Positions 1-8,401 are shown, counted from the first letter of the stretch. The stretch: 64,000 nt of DNA from Sphingomonas sp. BGYR3 (GCF_025153455.1 NZ_JANZNT010000001.1:2412403-2476402); one strand, 5' to 3'. Notes: generated by a model not told the origin, from the letters alone. Numbers and translations are program-made.

Positions 1-108
1 TATGCCTTCGTCAGTAAACTCCCTGTCAAAGCTGCCTCCAAGGGCTTGGCGCTGGGCTTCAATGCTCTGGGCGTCAGTTGATACCCGGTAATAGGCAACA
101 CGGCTCAT
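1..108 (-). CDS. Serine recombinase (resolvase/invertase), N-terminus only
   Basis: The frame starts with ATG at 108 and runs off the left edge of the window, leaving 36 codons. The start reads MSRVAYYRVSTDAQSIEAQR, which is the hallmark beginning of the resolvase/invertase catalytic domain: Y-x-R-V-S-T-x-x-Q, with Ser10 as the expected nucleophile that attacks DNA. Enzymes of this family resolve transposon cointegrates, invert segments or integrate elements. The C-terminal DNA-binding part is outside the window, so small resolvase and large integrase cannot be told apart, although the spacing resembles the small Tn3/Hin type. Repeated motifs lie directly upstream, as expected for a resolution site or self-regulation. 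Confidence 0.85.
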   Translation of the reverse strand, partial: MSRVAYYRVSTDAQSIEAQRQALGGSFDREFTDEGI

Positions 109-117
109 AGCTTATCC

Positions 118-226
118 CTCACAAGTTATGACCGGATTGTGAGGAATACTCATAACGCTGTCAACTATCTTGTGAGGCATAGTCAGATGGTCAATCCGGC
201 ATGTCTCATAAGCTACAAGTTGTGAG
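118..226. repeat. Cluster of imperfect inverted repeats upstream of the recombinase (res-like)
   Basis: A core TTGTGAG / CTCATAA (or TTATGA) recurs four times in about 110 bases: TCACAA-G-TTATGA at 119-131, TTGTGAG-GAATA-CTCATAA at 137-155, a single CTTGTGAG at 169-176, and CTCATAA followed eight bases later by TTGTGAG at 205-226. Paired, inverted half-sites with different spacings upstream of a serine recombinase are the layout of Tn3-type res sites (subsites I-III). The sequence pattern is directly visible; the role as recombination site and/or operator is inferred from the neighbour. Confidence 0.55.
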
Positions 227-436
227 TCATGTCAGGACAGTCCAATGTCCAAGGCTAGGATCGGATGGGTAATGGTGAAGCGTTGGACAAGGTGGCAGCG
301 CCGGGCACGATCATACAGATCGGGAGGCGTATCATAATGGCAGCGGGCACCCTACCTATGGGGGCATCGCGCATCAGCTTGGTCAGATTTGTCCCGTCGC
401 ATGGGTATGCGGTAATCAAGTCGTTGAGTGGCATCA
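227..436. other. Stretch without recognisable gene
   Basis: Between the repeat cluster and the AT-rich gene at 437 there are short open frames on both strands of 60 to 69 codons. Neither has a recognisable motif, a convincing ribosome binding site or a family resemblance that I can name. The base composition is nearer to the chromosome than to the AT-rich gene next door. I see no hairpin terminator here. Confidence 0.4.
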
Positions 437-991
437 TCAGTCATCAGAAGGGACAATGGGATGCACCCATCTAATAGGCCCATCGGGCTTATAGTCTGAC
501 GGCGGCACTTCTTGTCGTATATCTATTATTTCATCTCGAACTATTATTCCATCCAGACTTTCAGCTAAATTGGCTAATTTCAACTTAAAACTAGTGAGTT
601 CTTCACCATTATCACGTCTGTGTTTGATGTGTAAAAGATACGAAGCACAGTCAGCTGCCGCGCCATAAATAGAGTATTTGGTGCTATATAGAACCTCACC
701 AAGGTTCGTGTTATCAAGTGAAGAGAGGCTGGCACCTGTGCAAGCCCTCACCCAATCATTGTTCTTTATCAATCCTGCAAAAGATTGATCTTGCATTTTC
801 CAATTTCTGCTGAGCTCCATAATTGGCCAAATAAACTCTTTTGGTCTATCGCTCTGAATACAAAATAATAGACTAAGATAGCAAAGTGAAACTACTAAAT
901 TTTCATCTTTTGATTCGCCTATGTGACGATTTTCTCTGTAACCAATTCGGTAAATTTCGCATTTCAGTTCATTTAAAAGGTCTGAGACCAT
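437..991 (-). CDS. AT-rich hypothetical protein, possibly the C-terminal part of a DUF3800-like gene
   Basis: This frame encodes 184 residues from ATG at 991. Its base composition is clearly AT-rich compared with everything to the right of position 1450, which suggests recent acquisition. No catalytic motif was recognised. It overlaps the end of the upstream frame by 19 bases in another register. The upstream product looks like the N-terminal part of a DUF3800 protein and stops abruptly, and this one contains a segment (AADCASYLLH, about residues 111-120) that could match the A-D-x-x-A-Y segment near the C-terminus of that family. One gene split by a frameshift is therefore a fair reading; two independent overlapping genes is the alternative. 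Confidence 0.5.
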   Translation of the reverse strand: MVSDLLNELKCEIYRIGYRENRHIGESKDENLVVSLCYLSLLFCIQSDRPKEFIWPIMELSRNWKMQDQSFAGLIKNNDWVRACTGASLSSLDNTNLGEVLYSTKYSIYGAAADCASYLLHIKHRRDNGEELTSFKLKLANLAESLDGIIVRDEIIDIRQEVPPSDYKPDGPIRWVHPIVPSDD

Positions 992-1233
992 TTGGAAAAA
1001 TCAATGCGTTGTTGATCTGATCCTTCTTGAAAGAGATTCATCGCGTGAATCTCAGGAGCCATTTGCATTGTATTATCTGGTATTTCTAATATGCGATAAA
1101 GGGAACCGTAGAATTTGTTTCGGAATGTAAGATGATTGGAAGGATCGATTAAGACTGCAGTTAGTGCGGTAGTTTTACTTGCCGGAGCGTCTTTTGGATG
1201 AGCCAAGCGCTCATCCATATACATCAATTTCAT
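973..1233 (-). pseudogene. DUF3800-like protein, N-terminal part (probably frameshifted)
   Basis: The 86-residue frame begins MKLMYMDERLAHPKD and later has PEIHAMNLF. DUF3800 proteins start with a short strand followed by Y-x-D-E-S and carry an E-I-H/K motif where the first active-site-like acidic cluster lies, so the resemblance is to the first third of that family. A normal member has well over 200 residues; this frame stops at 973 while the next frame opens inside it at 991. The family is often carried by mobile elements and its biochemical function is not established. The assignment is tentative because only short motifs support it, and the lost Ser after D-E is atypical. Confidence 0.4.
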
Positions 1234-1414
1234 ATTTGTGATCCGTCAGCGAAAACCAGGTTCATGTTCAGCATCCCCAGCTGTAGCCTAAATCTGAAAA
1301 CGTGATCGAGTTTTTGATTTCGATTGCGTAAAAAGGCTGTTACATTCGCTTGGTCCAAAGGACGCGGCCGCCTCACCTCTAAGTGCTGATTTTACTTGGT
1401 TTTCTTCGAGCCAG

Positions 1415-1437
1415 TTCGATCCCTGCAACCGGCACCA
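1415..1437 (+). other. tRNA 3'-end fragment, likely attachment-site scar
   Basis: The bases fit the last part of a tRNA exactly in spacing: a 7-base T-loop TTCGATC (1415-1421), 5 bases of 3' T-stem (CCTGC, 1422-1426), 7 bases of 3' acceptor strand (AACCGGC, 1427-1433), the discriminator A, and CCA (1435-1437). The preceding bases (GCCAG) do not pair with the T-stem and no D- or anticodon arm is found upstream, so this is not a complete gene. It sits where AT-rich accessory DNA changes to high-GC chromosome. Integrating elements commonly leave such 3' tRNA copies at one end. A matching full tRNA would have an acceptor strand GCCGGTT. Confidence 0.5.
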
Positions 1438-1453
1438 TATCCGGCATCACATC

Positions 1454-2434
1454 CTATTTCGGAACGGGGACGCAGGGGCTGACGCGGGCGCATCCTGATT
1501 TTGCGTCCGCCTGACTGGCAAAGGGGCCGACGATCAGCCGGGTCAGCTTGCCTACGCGGACGAAACTTGGCTGGCGGCCCGGAAAGCGGCCCTGAACCTG
1601 TGTCCATAGTCGCCGTGCATTGCCCGGATCGCCGAATGCGCCAAGCTGAACCCGCCAGCCGCCGTCGCGGATCGCAGGCGCCGCCACCCTTACGGGCTTT
1701 GGCGCGGGCGGGGTTGCGGGGGCGGGGCGGTCGACCACCATCGGCTTTGGCTGAAAGCGCGGATCGGACGGCAGGTCCGCGGGATTGGCCGTCGCTGTCA
1801 CCGGCGCATCGGGCGTGGGTGCGCGGCCGGCGATGATCGGCACGGCGGCTGTCGTTGCGGGCGCTGCTGCTGCCTGCCGTTCATAGTCGCTGGCCAGCTG
1901 GGCGCCGCGTTGCCGGTCGGGCAGCGCGATATAGCGGTCGATCTGTTCAAGGGTCTGGGTCGCCTGCGTGATCCCCTGCGCCGAGGCGCGGGTGAGCAGG
2001 GCAAAGGCGCGGGCATGATCGCGCGTCGTCACGTCGCCGTTGAAGTACAGCGTGCCCAGGACATATTGCGCGCGCGGCTCGCCCCGGGCGGCCGACGCCT
2101 CTAGCCAGCGGACGGCATCGCGCTTCTTGCCGTTCTGAAATAGCGCCAGTCCGTAAAAGTCGCTTGCCTGCACATGGTTCTGAAGCGCGGCGCGGCGATA
2201 CCATTCCTCCGCCTGAACCAGGTCCTGCGGGACGCCCCGGCCCAGGCGATAGGCCTGACCCAGATTGAACTGTGCATCGGCATCGCCGCGTTCGGCATCG
2301 GCCCGCCATTCGCCGACAGCGGCGGCATAATCGCCGCGTGCCCACGCCTCCAGCCCCGCCTTGACGTCAGCAAGCGCGGGACTGCCGATTCCCGCCGTCA
2401 GCAGCGTGGCTGCCATCAAAAACTTCGCGTTCAT
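1454..2434 (-). CDS. Sel1/TPR-repeat protein with C-terminal SPOR domain
   Basis: A 326-residue exported protein. Start chosen at 2434 (MNAKFLMAATLL), because this gives a clean signal peptide ending at about SPALA-D; an upstream in-frame ATG at 2524 would put about 30 residues before it. After the signal come Sel1-like repeats with the pattern G-D-x-x-A-Q-x-x-L-G-x-x-Y-x-x-G (about residues 40-170), a Pro/Ala-rich linker, and a SPOR domain (GWRVQLGAFGDPGNARRLW onward). SPOR domains bind denuded septal peptidoglycan, so a role at the division site or cell envelope is likely. The last residues lie close to the accessory-DNA boundary and the SPOR end looks slightly short. A second protein of similar design is at 3886-5214. 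Confidence 0.8.
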   Translation of the reverse strand: MNAKFLMAATLLTAGIGSPALADVKAGLEAWARGDYAAAVGEWRADAERGDADAQFNLGQAYRLGRGVPQDLVQAEEWYRRAALQNHVQASDFYGLALFQNGKKRDAVRWLEASAARGEPRAQYVLGTLYFNGDVTTRDHARAFALLTRASAQGITQATQTLEQIDRYIALPDRQRGAQLASDYERQAAAAPATTAAVPIIAGRAPTPDAPVTATANPADLPSDPRFQPKPMVVDRPAPATPPAPKPVRVAAPAIRDGGWRVQLGAFGDPGNARRLWTQVQGRFPGRQPSFVRVGKLTRLIVGPFASQADAKSGCARVSPCVPVPK

Positions 2435-2607
2435 GCGCCCAGTCCGCCCGTTTCCAGTCAAAGGATAATGCGGCTTAACCATGAATGGCAAAGCAATCCT
2501 AAACGCCCGGGGCGTGGCATCCATGGTCGCCGACAGGGCCGTTTACCAATTCTTATCATCCCGCATGGCATCTGGAACGCTGTAGCAGCGGGAATTCAGG
2601 GGATTTC

Positions 2608-3318
2608 ATGCGCGTTCTGGCGATGGCATCGCAAAAGGGAGGATCGGGCAAGACCACCTTGTCCGGTCATCTGGCCGTGCAGGCACAGCTTGCAGGGGCC
2701 GGGCCCGTTGTTCTGATCGACATCGATCCGCAAGGGTCGCTGGCGGATTGGTGGAACGAACGCGAGGCGGAGTTTCCCGCCTTTGCGCAGACCACCGTGG
2801 CGCGGCTGGCCGCCGATCTTGAGGTTCTGCGTCAGCAGGGTTTCAAGCTGGCCGTCATCGACACGCCGCCCGCCATCACCATGGCGATCCAGAGCGTGAT
2901 CCAGGTCGCCGAACTGATCGTCATCCCGACCCGCCCCAGCCCGCACGACCTGCGCGCCGTGGGTGCGACCGTCGATCTGTGCGACCGCGCGGGCAAGCCG
3001 CTGATCTTCGTCGTCAACGCCGCCACGCCAAAGGCGCGGATCACCAGCGAAGCGGCTGTCGCGCTGTCCCAGCACGGCACCGTCGCGCCGATCACGCTGC
3101 ACCACCGCACCGATTTCGCGTCGTCGATGATCGATGGCCGCACCGTGATGGAAATGGACCCGCACGGCAAATCTTCCTCGGAAGTGCAGGCCCTGTGGAG
3201 CTATATCCATGACCGGCTGGAAAAGAATTTCCGCCGCACCGTCTTTGCCGCACCGACCGCCGGTCATGCGTTCAACGCGGCCCGCCAGGGCGGCTTTGGC
3301 CGCCGGGTCGTGAGCTGA
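2608..3318 (+). CDS. ParA/MinD-family ATPase
   Basis: This 236-residue protein has the deviant Walker A motif of the ParA family, KGGSGKTT (residues 10-17), the A' motif VLIDIDPQGS, and the VIDTPP motif. Proteins of this family dimerise on ATP and position DNA or protein complexes on the nucleoid. The next gene, five bases downstream, ends in a probable ribbon-helix-helix domain, an arrangement seen for ParA with a small DNA-binding partner. However, this is a chromosomal setting beside two SPOR-domain proteins, so a role in positioning an envelope or division complex is as plausible as plasmid-type partition. Not the main chromosomal ParA as far as can be seen, since no ParB follows. Confidence 0.85.
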   Translation: MRVLAMASQKGGSGKTTLSGHLAVQAQLAGAGPVVLIDIDPQGSLADWWNEREAEFPAFAQTTVARLAADLEVLRQQGFKLAVIDTPPAITMAIQSVIQVAELIVIPTRPSPHDLRAVGATVDLCDRAGKPLIFVVNAATPKARITSEAAVALSQHGTVAPITLHHRTDFASSMIDGRTVMEMDPHGKSSSEVQALWSYIHDRLEKNFRRTVFAAPTAGHAFNAARQGGFGRRVVS

Positions 3319-3322
3319 GGCA

Positions 3323-3871
3323 ATGGCGATGTTTGGAACCGTCAAGCCCGCCGCCTCGCTCTCCTCCGGCCTGCTGGCGCGAAAGGGTCAGGCAAAGCCT
3401 GCCATGCGGCCGCAGGGCTATGTCGGCGGTTATCCCGCCGCCGAAGCGCCGATCGAGGATCTGGGCTGGAACGACATGGGCGAGGGCGTTCAGCCCCGCG
3501 CCGTGACCGCAGCCGTGCCGGAAGTGGTCCGCCAGCGAGAGGCGCTGGCCGCCGAACTGGCACAGCCGGTGCCGGCCGATATCGTTGCCGAAGCGCCCGC
3601 CGAGCCGGCCGCGCCGGCAGAGGCAGCGCCGCTGCGCCCGGTGTCGGTGAAAACCGCCGAACGGCTGCGCCGGGAAACCCGGCACAAGGGCCGCAAGGCC
3701 GCGTTCACGCTGCGGCTGGACGAGGAACGGCACCTGAAGCTGCGCCTGGCCAGTGCGCTGCACCGCGCATCGGCGCAGCAGCTGGTGACCGAGGCACTGG
3801 ATCAATTTCTGAACGCCATTCCCGAAGTGGAGACGCTGGTCGCCCAGCTTCCCGCGGGCAAGGGCCGCTGA
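3323..3871 (+). CDS. Protein with C-terminal ribbon-helix-helix-like domain, ParA partner
   Basis: The protein has 182 residues. The first two thirds are low in recognisable structure and rich in Ala, Pro and Glu. The last part, about residues 130-170, reads as a strand FTLRLDEERH followed by two helices (LKLRLASALHRAS and QLVTEALDQFL), the pattern of a ribbon-helix-helix DNA-binding or dimerisation domain. It starts five bases after the ParA-like gene stop with a GAGG ribosome site, so the two are surely co-transcribed. I infer that it regulates, or is positioned by, the ATPase. No family name could be assigned from memory. Confidence 0.6.
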   Translation: MAMFGTVKPAASLSSGLLARKGQAKPAMRPQGYVGGYPAAEAPIEDLGWNDMGEGVQPRAVTAAVPEVVRQREALAAELAQPVPADIVAEAPAEPAAPAEAAPLRPVSVKTAERLRRETRHKGRKAAFTLRLDEERHLKLRLASALHRASAQQLVTEALDQFLNAIPEVETLVAQLPAGKGR

Positions 3872-3885
3872 AAATGGGGGGAATC

Positions 3886-5214
3886 ATGAACGGCCGGACC
3901 TTTGCCACGCTGAGCGCGTCGGTGCTGATCCTGGGCACGGCGATGGTCGGTTGTTCGACCCAGCCGATGGGCATTGCGACCGCCAGCTCGGTCGCCCTGT
4001 CCCCCGACGCCAAAAAGGCCGTGCGGATTGCCGCCAACGCCGAACGGGCGTTGCTGGCGCGCAAGCATGGTACGGCGATTGCGCAGGCGGAAAATGCCGT
4101 GGCGCTGGCCCCGGACAATGCCGCCTATCGTTCGCTGCTTGCCCGCGCCTATCTGGCGGCGGGCCGGTTCGATTCGGCGGCTCAGGCATTTTCGGACGCG
4201 CTGGTACTGGATCCCGCCAATGGCCGGTCCGCGCTGAACCTGGCGCTGGCGCAGACCGCGCTTGGCCAGTGGGCCGAAGCGCGCGACACCCTGAAAACCT
4301 ATGAAGCGCAGATCGGCGCGACCGATCGCGGCCTGGCGCTGGCGCTGGCCGGGGATCCGGAAGGCGGCGTTGCGGTGCTGGCGGTTGCCGCGCGCGAGCC
4401 GACGGCGGATGCCGTGACGCGGCAGAACTTTGCCCTGGTCCTTGCCCTGTCGGGCCGCTGGCGCGAGGCACAGGCGGTCGCTGCAGTCGACCTGGCCCCG
4501 GCCGAGGTTGAAAAGCGGCTGATCGAATGGGCGGCCTTTGCCCGTCCGGCCACCGCCTCTGATCAGGTTGCAGCGCTGCTGGGCGTGGTGCCGGTCGAGG
4601 ATCCGGGTCAGCCCGTTCATCTGGCGCTGAACGCTGCGCCATCGGTGGCCGATGCGACGGCCGAAACGCCGCCGCCCGCACCCGAAGCCCCGGCCGTCGA
4701 ACCCGTAGCGGAAGTGGCGGAACCGCCGGTTGCCGTCGCGCCTGTCGCTGACCTCAGCATGACGCAGGGCGTCGGCCCGTCGATCAGTTTTGCACCGCGC
4801 GCCGAAATCGTGCAGCCGCTGCCGGTCCGCACCATCGCGGCCAAGCGGCCCAGCTTTATGCGGATGGATCGTCCGGCCCCGGTCGCGGGCAAGGCCAAGC
4901 CCCATGCAGCGCCCGCGCGCGGCGAATTTTTCGTTCAGCTTGGCGCGTTCGAAAACGATGCCGTTGCCAAGGATTCGTGGAATCGGCTGACCAAGCGGGT
5001 CGGCGCGCTGAAGGGCATGACGCCATCCGGCATGACCGCGACGGTCAACGGGGTCAGCTATTATCGTCTGTCCATCGGGGGCTTTGCACGGCCTGACGCC
5101 GATCGCTTGTGCCGTGACGTGAAGCGTTCAGGCGGCACGTGTTTCGTGCGTTCGGGCGCTGGCGACAAGCTGGCGACATGGTTCCGAAGCGGCGTGCGCG
5201 CTGCTTCAAAGTAA
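3886..5214 (+). CDS. TPR lipoprotein with C-terminal SPOR domain
   Basis: A 442-residue protein. The ATG at 3886 was preferred over 3874 because the G-rich Shine-Dalgarno stretch at 3876-3883 lies between them. It has a lipoprotein signal with a Cys in MVGCSTQ (around residue 23), three or so tetratricopeptide repeats (about residues 40-140), a long Pro/Ala/Val-rich linker, and a SPOR domain near the end (GEFFVQLGAFEND). The expected place is the periplasm, anchored by lipid, with the SPOR domain on septal peptidoglycan. It follows the ParA pair closely and is probably the third gene of that operon. Its architecture parallels 1454-2434, suggesting paralogues flanking the ParA pair. Confidence 0.8.
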   Translation: MNGRTFATLSASVLILGTAMVGCSTQPMGIATASSVALSPDAKKAVRIAANAERALLARKHGTAIAQAENAVALAPDNAAYRSLLARAYLAAGRFDSAAQAFSDALVLDPANGRSALNLALAQTALGQWAEARDTLKTYEAQIGATDRGLALALAGDPEGGVAVLAVAAREPTADAVTRQNFALVLALSGRWREAQAVAAVDLAPAEVEKRLIEWAAFARPATASDQVAALLGVVPVEDPGQPVHLALNAAPSVADATAETPPPAPEAPAVEPVAEVAEPPVAVAPVADLSMTQGVGPSISFAPRAEIVQPLPVRTIAAKRPSFMRMDRPAPVAGKAKPHAAPARGEFFVQLGAFENDAVAKDSWNRLTKRVGALKGMTPSGMTATVNGVSYYRLSIGGFARPDADRLCRDVKRSGGTCFVRSGAGDKLATWFRSGVRAASK

Positions 5215-5248
5215 TTCCGGTTCATCCGGGATAACAGAGCGAACTCAG

Positions 5249-5284
5249 GCGGCGTCGATCCACGCGATCGGCGCCGCTCCTTTT
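5249..5284 (+). terminator. Intrinsic terminator after the SPOR lipoprotein gene
   Basis: A 12-pair stem (5249-5260 with 5266-5277, one G-T pair) closes a five-base loop and is followed by TCCTTTT. It ends the plus-strand operon and overlaps the 3' end of the converging PyrC-like gene. Confidence 0.75.
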
Positions 5285-6491
5285 ATGGATCGGCCAGGAC
5301 GCCGCCCTTCATCACGCCAAGCACGCGGCCCTGAACCGGCAGTCCGTCGAACGGGGTATTGCCCGCCTTTGCCCGCATGGTGTCCGCGCTGATCTGCCAC
5401 GGCGCGCCTTCGTCCACGAGGATCAGGTCGGCCGGTGCCCCGATGGCCAGCGTGCCCGTGTCCAGGCCCAGGATGCGGGCAGGGTTGCGTGCGAGCATCG
5501 CGAACAGGCGCGGCAGGTCAATGACGCCATCGCGCACCAGGCCAAGCCCCAGCGCCAGCAGCGTTTCCGCCCCCGCCGAACCGGGTGCCGAATCGGCAAA
5601 GGGCAGGCGCTTTGCCTCTGGCCCGCGGGGGTCATGACCGCTGGTCAGCACATCGATGGTGCCGTCGCGCACCGCCTCGATCGCTGCGCGGCGGTCCTGT
5701 TCGGCGCGAAGCGGCGGGGACAGATGGGCAAAGGTGCGGTAATCTGACACCGCAATATCGGACAGGAACAGGTGCGCCGGCGTGATGCCGCAGGTGACGC
5801 GCACCCCCCGCGCCTTTGCCGCGCGGATAAGGTCGAACGCCTGTGCGGTCGTCACCTGACGGAAATGCAGGCGCGCGCCGGTATCCTCGGCCAGCATCAG
5901 GTCGCGGGCCACGGCCAGCGCCTCGGCACAGGCGGGTGCGGCGGGCAGGCCAAGGCGCGTCGCCGTTTCGCCCGCCGTTGCCACCGCATCGCCGGTCAGG
6001 CCGCCATCCTCCGCATGGGCGATGACCGTCAGGCCAAGGTCGGCGGCATAGGCCAGCACCTTTCGCATGACGCCCGCATCCGCGATCCAGTGCCGCCCGG
6101 TGGCGACGGCGCGCGCGCCCGCTTCGGCCAGGATCGCCATTTCGGACAGGTCGCGGCCCGCCAGGCCCTGGGTCGCGGCGGCGATGGGGTGAACCCACAA
6201 TTCCGGCTTGCCCATCGCTGCCGCGCGCTGGACGATGCCGGGATCGTCCAGCACCGGCGACTGATCAGGCATCAATGCGACGCGGACGATGCCGCCCGCG
6301 CGAAACGCCGCCTTGTCGATGGCAAACGCGCCAAGATCGACGATGGCGGGGGCAAGCAGCTTGCCCGCCGCATCGATCTGCGTTTCGGCCGGACCCTGCC
6401 GGGCGATCAGATCGCCGCCGACATAGAGGTTGCCGGTTGAAACCCCGCTATCGGGGCAGACCAGCGTCGCGCCGGTAAAGACCGTGCTCAT
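5283..6491 (-). CDS. Dihydroorotase-like protein lacking metal ligands (PyrC', partner of aspartate carbamoyltransferase)
   Basis: A 402-residue amidohydrolase-fold protein, starting at ATG 6491, whose first bases overlap the pyrB stop (ATGA). It belongs to the dihydroorotase family by overall pattern (N-terminal TGATLV strand, late GHDPRGPE and lone GLD segments). The H-x-H metal pair expected after the strand IVDLGAF is replaced by a segment without His (AFAIDKAA), and only isolated His such as IAHAEDG remain. In Pseudomonas an equally inactive PyrC' is needed to assemble active aspartate carbamoyltransferase; the same structural role is inferred here. An active dihydroorotase must be encoded elsewhere. 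Confidence 0.8.
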   Translation of the reverse strand: MSTVFTGATLVCPDSGVSTGNLYVGGDLIARQGPAETQIDAAGKLLAPAIVDLGAFAIDKAAFRAGGIVRVALMPDQSPVLDDPGIVQRAAAMGKPELWVHPIAAATQGLAGRDLSEMAILAEAGARAVATGRHWIADAGVMRKVLAYAADLGLTVIAHAEDGGLTGDAVATAGETATRLGLPAAPACAEALAVARDLMLAEDTGARLHFRQVTTAQAFDLIRAAKARGVRVTCGITPAHLFLSDIAVSDYRTFAHLSPPLRAEQDRRAAIEAVRDGTIDVLTSGHDPRGPEAKRLPFADSAPGSAGAETLLALGLGLVRDGVIDLPRLFAMLARNPARILGLDTGTLAIGAPADLILVDEGAPWQISADTMRAKAGNTPFDGLPVQGRVLGVMKGGVLADP

Positions 6492-7477
6492 GCCCAGCCC
6501 TCCACGCCGCGCTGGCGACGGGTCAGGACATCCAGGCATGCCATGCGCACCGCCACCCCCATCTCCACCTGTTCGGTAATGGCCGACCGCGCCTTGTCGT
6601 CGGCGACCACGCTGTCGATTTCGACCCCCCGGTTCATCGGGCCGGGGTGCATTACGAGCGCATCCGGCGCGGCCAGCGCCAGCCGCTGCGGCGTCAGGCC
6701 ATAGCGATGGTGAAATTCGCGCGTGGACGGAATGAACCCGCCGTTCATCCGCTCGTTCTGAAGGCGCAGCATCATCACCACGTCGGCACCCGCCAGCGCC
6801 GCATCGAAATCGCTGAAGGGCGTGACGCCCATCCGTTCGATCCCGTCGGGCATCAGTGTGGCGGGGGCGACGACCCGCACCTCGGACGCCAGCGCGGTCA
6901 GCAGCAGGATGTTCGACCGCGCGACCCGGCTGTGGCGGATATCGCCGCAGATGACGACGCGCTGATGCGCGATGCTGCCCCGGCGGCGGCGGATGGTCAG
7001 TGCGTCGAGCAGCGCCTGGGTCGGATGTTCGTGCCAGCCATCGCCGGCATTCAGCACGGGGCAATCCACCTTGTCCGCGATCAGTTGCACCGCGCCGGAG
7101 CTGCCATGCCGGATGACGATGACATCGGCGCGCATCGCGTTCAGCGTCATCGCCGTATCGATCAGCGTTTCGCCCTTTTTCACGCTGGATTGGGCGGCGT
7201 GCATGTTGACCACATCGGCGCCGAGCCGCTTTCCGGCGATTTCAAAGGACAGGAGCGTGCGCGTCGAATTTTCGAAAAACGCGTTGATCTGGGTAATCCC
7301 CTCCAGCCGCCGGTCGGATGGCGCGCGCGTCCGGTTCGCCTCCACCCATTGTTCCGCCTCGTCCAGCAGGAACAGGATTTCGTGCGGCTGCAACCCGTCG
7401 ATGCCGGTCAGGTGCCGGTGCGGAAAGGCGAGCCGCCCGGGCAGTTGCGCGGCGGGGCTGTGATCGATGGCTGGCAT
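6488..7477 (-). CDS. pyrB: Aspartate carbamoyltransferase catalytic subunit
   Basis: This 329-residue enzyme joins carbamoyl phosphate to aspartate, the first committed step of pyrimidine synthesis in the cytoplasm. The carbamoyl phosphate loop FENSTRT (about residues 67-73) and the HPTQ segment ([15 protein letters not shown]) are present, as is the C-terminal HPGPMNRG motif. The gene overlaps the start of the PyrC-like gene by four bases, so translation is coupled and the subunits are probably made together. Length is usual for the class that associates with a dihydroorotase-like subunit. Confidence 0.95.
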   Translation of the reverse strand: MPAIDHSPAAQLPGRLAFPHRHLTGIDGLQPHEILFLLDEAEQWVEANRTRAPSDRRLEGITQINAFFENSTRTLLSFEIAGKRLGADVVNMHAAQSSVKKGETLIDTAMTLNAMRADVIVIRHGSSGAVQLIADKVDCPVLNAGDGWHEHPTQALLDALTIRRRRGSIAHQRVVICGDIRHSRVARSNILLLTALASEVRVVAPATLMPDGIERMGVTPFSDFDAALAGADVVMMLRLQNERMNGGFIPSTREFHHRYGLTPQRLALAAPDALVMHPGPMNRGVEIDSVVADDKARSAITEQVEMGVAVRMACLDVLTRRQRGVEGWA

Positions 7478-7534
7478 TAAAGCGATCGCCTAAACCGGGT
7501 GCGGCGGGGGTGCAAGCCGCTGCGGCCTTCGCCT

Positions 7535-8377
7535 TCAGGAAAACGCCCAGCGCAGCGTGCGGGCAATGCCGGTAGTGCCCGCGCGCACCAGCGGCCGCGC
7601 AAACATGGGGGTGTTCAGCCCGTGCATCCGCTGCGCCCATCCGGGCAACAGGTCGATCCCGGCCTGCATGGTCAGCGCCTGAACCGGCTGGGCCGCGGCG
7701 GACGGCGCACGCTGTGCCAGCAGCAGGCGGAGCACTTCGCGGGTTCGGTCGTCCACCCGCAATTCGGGGCGATAGCTGGCGATCAGCCGTTCGGCCTCCG
7801 CACGGCTTTCCGGCACGGGATCGGCACCCAGCGCCCGCCCCATCCGCGCCATTTCGGCGAAATACCGGTCCTGATCCGCGCGCCGCATTCCGGGTTCGCC
7901 ATAGCGGATCCAGCCGTCGAGAAAGCTGGTCGTTTCCGTGACATGGACCCAGGCGAGCAGGTGCGGATCGTCCGCGCGATAGGGCGTGCCGTCGGGCAGG
8001 GTGCCGCCAACCGCCGCATGGATCCGGCGGACCCGGTCGATCACTGCCTCTGCCGCACCGCGATCGCCATAGGTGGTCTGCGCGATGAAGCGGGCGGTGC
8101 GGCGCAGGCGGCCGTGCATGTCGGTGCGGAAATTGGAATGATCCCACACGCCCGCCAGCACGCGGGGGTGCAACATCTGCATCATCAGCGACGCGACGCC
8201 GCCCGCCAGCATCGACACGACATCGCCATGCACCCGCCATGTCACGTCATCGGGCGTGAACAGCGCATTGTCGCTGCGCTGAACCGGCGATTCGCCCCGT
8301 GCGGTATCGTTGAACATCGCCCGCACCTCGCGGATGATCGCACGGCGGACCGGGGTGGCAAGGGAGGGTGCGGCCAT
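7535..8377 (-). CDS. MpaB-family oxygenase (DUF2236)
   Basis: The 280-residue protein matches the DUF2236/MpaB family of haem-containing oxygenases, which includes rubber oxygenase and fungal MpaB. Visible family features are the LHPRVLAGVWDHSNF segment (about residues 88-102) with a potential haem-ligand His, the following R-L-R-R-T basic patch, and the LLAWVHVTET segment. Substrate in this organism is unknown; hydroxylation or cleavage of a hydrophobic compound is a fair guess. No signal peptide is visible. It stands between pyrB and ruvX on the same strand without overlaps, so functional linkage is not implied. Confidence 0.75.
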   Translation of the reverse strand: MAAPSLATPVRRAIIREVRAMFNDTARGESPVQRSDNALFTPDDVTWRVHGDVVSMLAGGVASLMMQMLHPRVLAGVWDHSNFRTDMHGRLRRTARFIAQTTYGDRGAAEAVIDRVRRIHAAVGGTLPDGTPYRADDPHLLAWVHVTETTSFLDGWIRYGEPGMRRADQDRYFAEMARMGRALGADPVPESRAEAERLIASYRPELRVDDRTREVLRLLLAQRAPSAAAQPVQALTMQAGIDLLPGWAQRMHGLNTPMFARPLVRAGTTGIARTLRWAFS

Positions 8378-8401
8378 GGCCCGAAGATAGGGTGCGCGCT
8401 G

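Noticed and set aside
255..474. Small open frames on both strands of 60 to 69 codons
   Set aside because: No motif, no convincing ribosome site and no recognisable family; chance frames are the simplest reading.
1330..1437. A complete tRNA gene ending at 1437
   Set aside because: No D-arm, anticodon arm or 5' acceptor strand is found, and the 5' T-stem does not pair. Only a 3' fragment is supported.
6492..7064. N-terminal extension of the PyrC-like protein
   Set aside because: It reads another frame of pyrB; the four-base overlap at 6488-6491 and the family N-terminus fix the start.
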